DNA from: Thermodesulfobacteriota bacterium
GTDB lineage: Bacteria; Desulfobacterota; DSM-4660; Desulfatiglandales; HGW-15
Reading direction: 5' to 3'
Assembly: GCA_025454125.1 (NCBI GenBank)
Contig: JALOPA010000154.1
Span: 1 to 5,909 of the forward strand
Length of the DNA: 5,909 nucleotides
In this document: piece after piece, positions 1-3,997 of the stretch
Position numbering within the stretch: the first letter of the stretch is position 1
Layout: each line of letters opens with the position of its first letter
The notes under the pieces: generated by a model
Told to the model about the DNA's origin: nothing
Seen by the model: only the letters and a program-made list of their open reading frames with translations
The model's database searches: none
Translations under genes and position numbers: made by a program

Positions 1-474
1 GACTTTCTCAGCCTCTTCCACGCTGAAAGCCGGCTTGCTCTTCGGCATGTCGATGCCGAGCTTGTTCATTGTCTCCTTGAAGGCAATCCGGTCTTCCCCT
101 CGCTCGATGGCATCCACATCCACGCCGATCACTTTGACGCCGTACTGCTTGAGAATGCCTTTCCGGTGCAATTCCGAAGAAAGATTCAGTCCGGATTGGC
201 CTCCCAGATTCGGCAGCAGCGCATCCGGCTTCTCCTTGGCGATGATTTCCTCCATGGACTTCACGTTCAGGGGCTCGATGTAGGTGGCGTCCGCCATGCC
301 GGGGTCTGTCATGATGGTGGCAGGGTTGGAGTTGGCGAGAACGATTTCATAGCCCAGTTTTCGAAGGGCTTTGCACGCCTGGGTTCCTGAATAGTCGAAT
401 TCGCACGCCTGACCGATGACGATAGGGCCTGATCCGATAATCATGACCTTCTTAACATCTTTCCTCTTGGGCAT
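1..474 (-). CDS. carB: Carbamoyl-phosphate synthase large subunit, N-terminal 158 codons (3' end outside window)
   Basis: CarB makes carbamoyl phosphate from bicarbonate, ATP and ammonia delivered by the CarA glutaminase, feeding pyrimidine and arginine synthesis in the cytoplasm. The visible part is the start of the first carboxy-phosphate synthetic half: [20 protein letters not shown], then the hallmark [27 protein letters not shown] and ADATYIEP blocks. The usual GGQTALN block reads GGQSGLN here. The ATG at 474 is preceded by AAGGAG (481-486) at 6 nt, a good ribosome binding site, and matches the family's N terminus exactly. About 900 further residues should lie beyond position 1. No carA is found directly upstream; the preceding gene is an ACT-domain protein, so carA must be elsewhere or downstream. 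A strong promoter at 643-671 and a repeat-bearing leader precede it. Confidence 0.96.
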   Translation of the reverse strand, partial: MPKRKDVKKVMIIGSGPIVIGQACEFDYSGTQACKALRKLGYEIVLANSNPATIMTDPGMADATYIEPLNVKSMEEIIAKEKPDALLPNLGGQSGLNLSSELHRKGILKQYGVKVIGVDVDAIERGEDRIAFKETMNKLGIDMPKSKPAFSVEEAEKV

Positions 475-520
475 GGGGAGCTCCTTTCTGTCGGGTAAGA
501 GAATTACTCCCGCCGCAGCC

Positions 521-589
521 GTCACACCTGCGCAGGCGGGTGTCCAGGAAAAGCATCATAGGCTGGATTCCCGCCTTCGCGGGAATGAC
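521..589. repeat. REP-like inverted pair of hairpins in the carB leader
   Basis: Two hairpins of the same design face each other. The left one pairs 524-531 with 536-543 (8 bp with one G-T pair, 4-nt loop). The right one pairs 567-574 with 579-586 (ATTCCCGC, perfect 8 bp, loop CTTC). Outer flanks GTCA (521-524) and TGAC (586-589), and inner flanks CCAGG (544-548) and CTGG (563-566), are also inverted, so the whole is an inverted repeat around 549-562. The pattern matches a dispersed extragenic palindrome common in proteobacterial genomes, whose spurious translation reads like TPAQAGVQ and LDSRLRGND. REP elements of this type are usually moved by RAYT (IS200/IS605-like) transposases, but none is in the window. 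It sits between the carB promoter and start codon, so it should be transcribed into the 5' leader. Confidence 0.8.
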
Positions 590-642
590 AAAGCCGCAGT
601 AGGCTTCGGGGGATATGACCCATGAAACCGAGTTGGCATGGG

Positions 643-671
643 ACTATAGGGAAGAGGCCTATTTCTGTCAA
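643..671 (-). promoter_or_regulatory. Sigma70-type promoter for carB
   Basis: Read on the minus strand, TTGACA (671-666) and TATAGT (648-643) are separated by exactly 17 nt. This matches the consensus at 6/6 and 5/6 positions. Transcription should begin near 636, giving a leader of about 160 nt before the carB ATG at 474 that contains the REP-like hairpins. It lies just past the stop codon of the ACT-domain gene, so carB probably has its own promoter and does not depend only on read-through. I see no obvious operator or riboswitch. Confidence 0.7.
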
Positions 672-703
672 GCTTATACAGGGAGGGAGGATTTAAGTCG
701 GAC

Positions 704-1114
704 TTAAGGGAGCAGTTCCTGGCCGTTTTCCGACAACACCCTGTGCCCGGATCGGGTCAGGGCCAGCACGGCTCTGGAGAGGTCCTTTTCCTGGATGAAA
801 ATCAGATCCGTACTGTAGGTCGAAAGAGCGTAAATCGGGATACCCTCCTCCGCCAGCGCGGCGGTGAGCGAGGACAGGATTCCCGTTTCGGAGAAATCCA
901 AAACAGCCTCGATCCGCAAACCACGCCAGTGCTTGTTGCAGGTAATTCCAGCGGGGACACTCTCTTCCGGGCAAACAACGGTCGTCTCGGTCTGGGTACG
1001 GGTTACGGAGGACAGACGATCTGAATCGGCCCATGGGGGCGCTTTCTCCCCGGACCCGAGCCGGCACACGGCCATTCGTCCCGGAAGCAGACAAAGATCA
1101 AGACGCCTTGCCAC
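704..1114 (-). CDS. Double-ACT-domain protein (COG3603-like), probable small-ligand sensor
   Basis: A 136-residue protein. The N-terminal half (LDLCLLPGRMAVCRL onward) and the C-terminal half (RIEAVLDFSETGILSSLTAA, then GIPIYALSTYSTDLIFIQE and a final helix with GHRVL) have the pattern of the short conserved bacterial family with paired ACT domains, usually annotated only as ACT domain-containing protein. ACT domains commonly bind amino acids and regulate enzymes or transcription; this family has no established ligand that I know of. There is no enzyme or DNA-binding domain attached, so it would act alone or as a partner protein. The start is GTG at 1114, supported by an ideal AGGAGG at 5 nt. 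It begins 26 bp after the stop of the small membrane protein gene, so these two are probably cotranscribed. A perfect 7-bp inverted repeat (693-707) overlaps its stop codon. Confidence 0.85.
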   Translation of the reverse strand: MARRLDLCLLPGRMAVCRLGSGEKAPPWADSDRLSSVTRTQTETTVVCPEESVPAGITCNKHWRGLRIEAVLDFSETGILSSLTAALAEEGIPIYALSTYSTDLIFIQEKDLSRAVLALTRSGHRVLSENGQELLP

Positions 1115-1119
1115 CGCCG

Positions 1120-1125
1120 CCTCCT
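1120..1125 (-). promoter_or_regulatory. Shine-Dalgarno site fixing the GTG start of the ACT-domain gene
   Basis: AGGAGG on the minus strand, 5 nt upstream of GTG at 1114. It decides the start because the nearby ATG at 1133 is out of frame and lies upstream of this site. Confidence 0.7.
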
Positions 1126-1140
1126 CTTTTCATCCCTGGC

Positions 1141-1515
1141 TCAGATGCTCCCGTCTCCCGCGGCCCCCCTGTCTTCTTCAGGCTCTTCCTCTTCGGACGA
1201 GGGTTGTTCGAGCATTCTGGCTAGGTCCATGATCGCTCTCTGGGTGTCTTTGATCGACTGGGTCAATTGCTCGATGGCCGTGACCTGTTTTTGGGAACTC
1301 TCATAAGCCCGATAGCTCACGGCAAGATTCCCGATGCTCGAGGCCAGGAGAAGCCCCATCAGACAAACCAGCAGCCAGACGGGCCACCCAACTCCCTTTT
1401 GCCCGCCCCTGTTTCCGCCCGTGGAGCCGTTCTCTGGAGGCTGCTCCTTGAAGGTCTCAGCCTGGGAATTCTGGTCACCCAACGCGTTGGTCTTCTGAGT
1501 CGATTCCTCTTCCAC
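1141..1515 (-). CDS. Small single-pass membrane protein with coiled-coil-like helix, unknown function
   Basis: I do not recognise this protein. With the GTG at 1515 it has 124 residues. Residues 1-43 are polar and Gln/Asn/Gly-rich, probably disordered. Residues 44-66 (WPVWLLVCLMGLLLASSIGN onward) form one clear transmembrane helix. Residues about 72-104 form an amphipathic helix with hydrophobic residues at 3-4 spacing (V78, I81, L84, I88, I95, L98, M101), likely a coiled coil. The tail is acidic (SSEEEEPEED). No catalytic motif is visible. The reading frame is open up to 1644, but that extension translates the repeat element at 1551-1685 and is low-complexity Arg/Gly, so I reject it. GGGGAG at 1523-1528 lies 7 nt upstream of the chosen GTG. 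It is 26 bp upstream of the ACT-domain gene and probably forms an operon with it. Topology is uncertain. Confidence 0.6.
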   Translation of the reverse strand: MEEESTQKTNALGDQNSQAETFKEQPPENGSTGGNRGGQKGVGWPVWLLVCLMGLLLASSIGNLAVSYRAYESSQKQVTAIEQLTQSIKDTQRAIMDLARMLEQPSSEEEEPEEDRGAAGDGSI

Positions 1516-1522
1516 GATCACA

Positions 1523-1528
1523 CTCCCC
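1523..1528 (-). promoter_or_regulatory. Ribosome binding site supporting GTG start at 1515
   Basis: GGGGAG on the minus strand, 7 nt before GTG 1515. An in-frame GTG at 1521 is only 1 nt from it, too close to use. This site is the reason for placing the start after the repeat element and not inside it. Confidence 0.45.
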
Positions 1529-1550
1529 GTTTTAGAAACATCACCCCCCT

Positions 1551-1685
1551 TCACCCCGACCCCTGGTCTCCTTCGGCGCCGCCAGAGGCGGGTAAACCTC
1601 TCCCCGCAGGGGAGAGGGGATAACAGCTTTGAACGACAGCGCACCTGCCCTCCCCCTTGACGGGGGAGGGCCAGGGTGGGGGTGA
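1551..1685. repeat. Two-hairpin MITE/REP-like element between the TtcA-family gene and the small membrane protein gene
   Basis: The ends are inverted: 1551-1566 (TCACCCCGACCCCTGG) matches the reverse complement of 1671-1685 (TCACCCCCACCCTGG) with one substitution and a 1-nt length difference. Inside are two strong GC-rich hairpins: 1597-1605 paired with 1609-1617 (9 bp, loop GCA) and 1648-1656 paired with 1662-1670 (9 bp, 5-nt loop). This resembles the dispersed CCCTCTCCCC / GGGGAGAGGG extragenic elements found in many bacterial genomes. It fills nearly all of the 185-bp space and contains no credible gene. The hairpins may also act as a transcription end or mRNA stabiliser after the TtcA-family gene, but no T-run follows them. 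Confidence 0.7.
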
Positions 1686-1700
1686 TCTAGGACGGCTCTG

Positions 1701-2420
1701 CTAAAGCAGATATTCAGGCTTCACGTTCTGCAACGCGTGAAAAACATTGCCTTTGATCTTCTTGTTTCTCCGATAAAGCTGGCTCAACATCGCTTTGATC
1801 TCTTCCCTCTTTGAAGACCCGGCTGTGGGGCAGCCGAGATCGACCGCCTCCCAGCCCATAGAGCGGAAGTAGCGGCGGATCAGGTCGGAATCGATCATGA
1901 AAAAAGGCCTGATCACGAAGAGCTTGCCGCCGAAAAACTCCTGCACCGGAGTCATGGTGCTGACAGAGGCTCCATAGAAGATGTTCAGAAAGAAGGTCTC
2001 GATCACATCGTCCTTGTGATGTCCGAAGGCGATCTTGTTGCAGCGGAGTTCTCTGGCCGTTTCGAAGAGGACCTTGCGCCTGATCCTGGAGCACAAAAAA
2101 CAAGGGTTTTCCCTGTTCTCCGGGCCGTGGGCCAACGGGCCGAAATCTCCTCTCAAGACCCGGCTTTCAAACCCATGTGCAGAAAAAAAAGCCTCCATCC
2201 TTTCCGCTGAACGGGCCCCGAAGCCGGGGTCCACGTGAACCGCGGTGATTGTGTATTTTATGGGAACTCGGCTGAGGCGTTCCCTCAAGAGCCAGAGAAG
2301 AGAAAGGCTGTCCTTGCCCCCTGAGACGGCGACCATCACGTGGTCCCCGTCCTGAATCATGTCCCGGGAGTGCAGTGCCTTCCCCATGAGGCGCTTCATT
2401 TCTTTGGAAACATGGCTCAT
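1701..2420 (-). CDS. ttcA: TtcA-family tRNA 2-thiolation PP-loop ATPase
   Basis: A 239-residue cytoplasmic PP-loop protein of the TtcA family. TtcA enzymes adenylate a tRNA cytidine (C32 in E. coli) and replace its oxygen with sulfur, using a [4Fe-4S] cluster. Visible motifs: the ATP-binding PP-loop SGGKDS (33-38), the CxxC pair C107/C110 in PCFLCSRIRRKVLF, GHHKDDVIETFFLNIFYG (133-150), VIRPF (169-173), a further cysteine C197 in LGCPTAGSS, and the conserved C-terminal ALQNVKPEYLL. E. coli TtcA is near 310 residues; this protein lacks the long N- and C-terminal extensions, as many anaerobe homologues do. The ATG at 2420 gives a family-like N terminus but has no strong Shine-Dalgarno site; ATG at 2399 is a possible alternative. 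The exact target nucleoside is inferred from the family. It is flanked on both sides by repeat-rich spaces. Confidence 0.88.
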   Translation of the reverse strand: MSHVSKEMKRLMGKALHSRDMIQDGDHVMVAVSGGKDSLSLLWLLRERLSRVPIKYTITAVHVDPGFGARSAERMEAFFSAHGFESRVLRGDFGPLAHGPENRENPCFLCSRIRRKVLFETARELRCNKIAFGHHKDDVIETFFLNIFYGASVSTMTPVQEFFGGKLFVIRPFFMIDSDLIRRYFRSMGWEAVDLGCPTAGSSKREEIKAMLSQLYRRNKKIKGNVFHALQNVKPEYLL

Positions 2421-2430
2421 GTGCAGGATC

Positions 2431-2462
2431 GTTGGCCGTGGTCAGTTGTCCGTGGTCCGTTG
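2431..2462. repeat. Heptamer-period tandem repeat upstream of the TtcA-family gene
   Basis: Two 14-bp units (2431-2444 GTTGGCCGTGGTCA and 2445-2458 GTTGTCCGTGGTCC) agree at 12 of 14 positions, and a third begins at 2459 (GTTG). Each 14-mer divides into two related 7-mers starting GTTG and GTGG. It begins 10 bp upstream of the start codon of the TtcA-family gene, so it occupies the place where a leader and ribosome binding site would be expected. Confidence 0.6.
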
Positions 2463-2474
2463 CTCTTAAACCCT

Positions 2475-2551
2475 TGGAGTGATGGAGCCTTGGAGTACTG
2501 GAGTGATGGTTTCAAACCAATACTCCATCACTCCGTTACTCCAACACTCCA
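2475..2551. repeat. Long imperfect hairpin made of 8-nt TGGAGTnn repeats
   Basis: Left arm 2475-2509 and right arm 2517-2551 are both 35 nt and are inverted copies agreeing at 26 of 35 positions without gaps, separated by a 7-nt loop (TTTCAAA). Each arm is itself an array of octamers: the left of type TGGAGTnn, the right of type ACTCCnnn. It contains no credible gene. In a transcript of either strand it would fold into a long stem. It lies in the space between yggS and the TtcA-family gene. Confidence 0.7.
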
Positions 2552-2578
2552 TTCTTTTGATGCTGTCTACCGTCTTCT

Positions 2579-2608
2579 TCTATATTCTTGTCACTCGTTA
2601 CTTGTCAC
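2579..2608 (-). promoter_or_regulatory. Weak candidate promoter within the heptamer array, for the TtcA-family gene
   Basis: On the minus strand, GTGACA (2608-2603) and TATAGA (2584-2579) are 18 nt apart, matching 5/6 and 4/6 consensus positions. The -35-like box is supplied by the heptamer repeat. It is one of few promoter-like pairs in the space upstream of the TtcA-family gene, but such matches arise by chance. Confidence 0.2.
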
Positions 2609-2616
2609 TCGTCACT
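2587..2616. repeat. 30-bp heptamer array, copy 1, overlapping the yggS stop codon
   Basis: Four heptamers of type TYGTYAC (TTGTCAC, TCGTTAC and variants) in tandem, identical over all 30 bp to 3950-3979. The yggS stop codon (2612-2614) falls inside it. Copy 2 lies 18 bp past the rdgB stop. Both copies have the same orientation relative to the gene they follow. Confidence 0.8.
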
Positions 2617-3265
2617 CTCTTCTCCCAAACAGCTTCGTCCCGATCCGCACCATGTTGGCCCCTTCCTCCAGGGCCACTTTGTAGGAATTGGACATGCCCA
2701 TGGAGAGGTGCTTCATTTCAACACCGGGAAGACCCATGGCTTTCAAGTCATCGAAGATCCTTCGCGTCCTCTGGAAATAGGGCCTTGACTCTTCGGGATC
2801 GCCGGCAAAGGGCCCCATGGTCATCAACCCCACAACGCGGATGTGCTTCAGTGAGGACATCGACTGGATCAGGGCCGCCGCTTCATCCGGATTCACTCCT
2901 GATTTCTGTGCCTCTTCGCCGCTGTTGATCTCGATGAGAACGGGCATCACCTTTCCGGCCTTGGCGCAGGCTTTGTCGATCTCCTCGGCCAGCCTCATGG
3001 AGCTCACGGTCTCGATCATGTCGAACACCGCCACCGCTTTCTTCACCTTGTTGGTTTGCAGATGCCCGATCATGTGCCACTTGGCTCTGTGCCCGACTTT
3101 CTCAAAGGCTTTTTCCGCTTCCTGAACATAGTTCTCCCCCACGATCTCCAGGCCGGCCTCAATGGCCTCCAGGATCTCGTCAGGGGTGCGAGTCTTCGCA
3201 GCGCCCACGAGGAGAACCCCCTCAGGCAGCTCCGACAACAGCTTTTTCACTTGGTCCCGGATCAT
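2612..3265 (-). CDS. yggS: YggS/PLPBP family pyridoxal-phosphate homeostasis protein
   Basis: A 217-residue cytoplasmic fold-type III PLP-binding protein. The family has no known catalytic activity and is thought to buffer or deliver PLP; mutants in other bacteria disturb vitamin B6, amino-acid and keto-acid pools. Motifs: LLVGAAKTRT with the PLP lysine K24, VGENYVQEA (42-50), WHMIGHLQTNK, VLIEINSGEEAQKSGV, VVGLMTMGPFA, the phosphate-binding LSMGMSNSYKVALEEGANMV, and RIGTKLFG near the C terminus. It is complete but has the short N terminus seen in many anaerobes, lacking the extra helix residues before the PLP lysine of E. coli YggS. ATG at 3265 has GGAG 8 nt upstream. The stop codon is embedded in a heptamer repeat. 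The gene is separated from the upstream selenoprotein gene by a terminator-like hairpin, suggesting its own promoter. Confidence 0.94.
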   Translation of the reverse strand: MIRDQVKKLLSELPEGVLLVGAAKTRTPDEILEAIEAGLEIVGENYVQEAEKAFEKVGHRAKWHMIGHLQTNKVKKAVAVFDMIETVSSMRLAEEIDKACAKAGKVMPVLIEINSGEEAQKSGVNPDEAAALIQSMSSLKHIRVVGLMTMGPFAGDPEESRPYFQRTRRIFDDLKAMGLPGVEMKHLSMGMSNSYKVALEEGANMVRIGTKLFGRRE

Positions 3266-3284
3266 GATGGCCGCTCCGGGAATA

Positions 3285-3313
3285 GAGATACTCGAATTTG
3301 CTGGTTCTGTAAA
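3285..3313 (-). promoter_or_regulatory. Weak candidate promoter for yggS
   Basis: On the minus strand, TTTACA (3313-3308, 5/6) and TATCTC (3290-3285, 3/6) are 17 nt apart, 20 bp upstream of the yggS ATG. The -10 box is poor. A promoter is expected somewhere here because of the terminator at 3361-3417. Confidence 0.25.
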
Positions 3314-3360
3314 GGTTGAAACCCTGATGCGAGCGACAGGAGACAGGACCTGTGCAGGCG

Positions 3361-3417
3361 GGAAAAACAGTTAGGCCGCCGGGCCTAGTGTTTTTGGTTC
3401 ATAAGGCCGGCGGCCTA
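3361..3417 (-). terminator. Rho-independent-type terminator after the HesB-like selenoprotein gene
   Basis: A GC-rich stem pairs 3404-3417 with 3372-3386 (14 bp with one bulged G at 3383) around a loop of about 17 nt. On the minus strand it is followed by AACTGTTTTT (T-run 3367-3363). It starts 6 bp past the TAA of the selenoprotein gene. The opposite strand has no T-run, so it is oriented for the minus strand. The T-run begins 4 nt after the stem, so efficiency may be moderate. Confidence 0.65.
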
Positions 3418-3422
3418 TTCAC

Positions 3423-3752
3423 TTAGCAGGAACAACTTCCGCTTCCGCAGGATTCAGGCTTCTTGAGGCTGGAGGAAATGGAAAATCCCGAACCCCATCC
3501 TGACTCAATAAAATCCACGACAATGGGCTTGACCTGGTCGAGCAACTGCTTGTTTACGAGATAGGTCACCCCATTGTTTTTCACCACTTCATCATCGTCT
3601 TTCGGCTCATCCAGAGCCATACCCAGAGAGGGCCCCGATCACCCACCCTGCGAAAGAAAAACCCGGACAATGGGTTTTTCCTTCTTTTCCTGGAAGAACT
3701 GCTGGATCATTTGATCTGCTTTTTCAGTGACTTGAAAGATATTGGCTTCCAT
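3423..3752 (-). CDS. HesB/IscA-like selenoprotein with in-frame TGA read as selenocysteine (Sec38)
   Basis: A 109-residue A-type carrier-like (IscA/HesB) protein, expected to bind or transfer Fe-S clusters. Codons run without a break through TGA at 3641-3639: ...KPIVRVFLSQGG (26-37), TGA (38), SGPSLGMALDEPKDDDE (39 onward), then VTYLVNKQLL, VDFIESGWGSGFSISSSL and the Cys-rich tail SCGSGSCSC, ending at TAA. The TGA replaces the first conserved cysteine of the family (the GG-C-SG block); the C-terminal cysteines remain. The SECIS-like hairpin follows. HesB-like proteins with selenocysteine at this site are a known prokaryotic selenoprotein family, so I favour recoding over a nonsense mutation. 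Standard gene callers would report a 37-residue stub, or nothing, plus a 65-residue piece starting at 3620. ATG 3752 has AAGGGGG about 12 nt upstream, slightly far. It has its own promoter and terminator. Confidence 0.87.
3603..3641 (-). promoter_or_regulatory. Bacterial SECIS-like hairpin directly after the recoded TGA
   Basis: The TGA is 3641-3639. In the mRNA, UGGCUC (3619-3614) pairs with GAGCCG (3608-3603), giving five Watson-Crick pairs plus one U-G pair, closing a 5-nt loop UGGAU (3613-3609). The loop begins 26 nt after the UGA and has G as its second base. From memory of the bacterial SECIS consensus (small apical loop, a G among its first two bases, loop roughly 16-37 nt after UGA), this fits. 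It lies inside the coding sequence, as bacterial SECIS elements must, and would recruit SelB with Sec-tRNA. Confidence 0.72.
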
Positions 3753-3786
3753 GTTCGTTTTCAACCCCCTTGATAGTTGTGCTCTA

Positions 3787-3814
3787 ATTTTATTCACGAA
3801 AGACGTGCTGTCAA
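3787..3814 (-). promoter_or_regulatory. Sigma70-type promoter of the HesB-like selenoprotein gene
   Basis: On the minus strand, TTGACA (3814-3809, 6/6) and TAAAAT (3792-3787, 5/6) are 16 nt apart. A run of seven A (3833-3827) lies 12 bp upstream of the -35 box and could act as an UP-type element. The predicted start near 3780 gives a leader of under 30 nt. The gene therefore looks independently and strongly transcribed. The rest of the space up to the repeat at 3916 holds nothing recognisable. Confidence 0.7.
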
Positions 3815-3915
3815 CAAACGGCCTGCTTTTTTTGACTCGGACAGTAGGAAATCTGCCGGGCGTCTCCACCGCCCCCAGGCGGCTCGATGGTTCTCGAATA
3901 CAAGGGCTCACACCG

Positions 3916-3979
3916 GTCACGAGTGAGGAGTAACAGGACAGAAACCGAACTTGTCACTCGTTACTTGTCACTCGTCACT
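3916..3979. repeat. Heptamer array copy 2 with a decayed inverted partner, 3' of rdgB
   Basis: Positions 3950-3979 are identical to 2587-2616 (four TYGTYAC heptamers). Positions 3916-3943 hold a degenerate inverted version (GTCACGA, GTGAGGA, GTAACAG, GACAGAA), which can pair imperfectly with it (matching blocks TGTC, TTACT and TCACTCGT) around a short AC-rich loop. It lies 18 bp beyond the rdgB stop, so it would form a 3' hairpin on that transcript. No gene is present here. Confidence 0.7.
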
Positions 3980-3997
3980 TTGCCGTGCCTTGGGCAA

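Noticed and set aside
416..625. Plus-strand coding region with a peptide like TPAQAGVQ ... LDSRLRGND
   Set aside because: It is the well-known false translation of a REP-like element, and its first part is antisense to the start of carB.
693..707. Palindrome TTAAGTC/GACTTAA at the ACT gene stop as terminator or operator
   Set aside because: AT-rich with a 1-nt centre and no T-run; too weak to support termination, and a single copy is not enough to call an operator.
1516..1644. Longer N terminus for the small membrane protein
   Set aside because: The extension translates the repeat element into Arg/Gly-rich sequence, and a better-placed ribosome binding site supports GTG 1515.
2431..2616. 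CRISPR-like array
   Set aside because: Repeats are only 7-8 nt in period, with no spacers of regular length, no leader and no cas genes.
3869..3882. Hairpin CCGCC/GGCGG as a terminator after rdgB
   Set aside because: Only a 5-bp stem with no T-run following on the minus strand.
3423..3920. Two separate small proteins, or a nonsense-mutated hesB pseudogene
   Set aside because: Both halves are in the same frame, together make one family-length protein, the TGA sits precisely at the conserved cysteine, no other disruption is present, and a SECIS-like hairpin follows. A point mutation is still possible but less likely.
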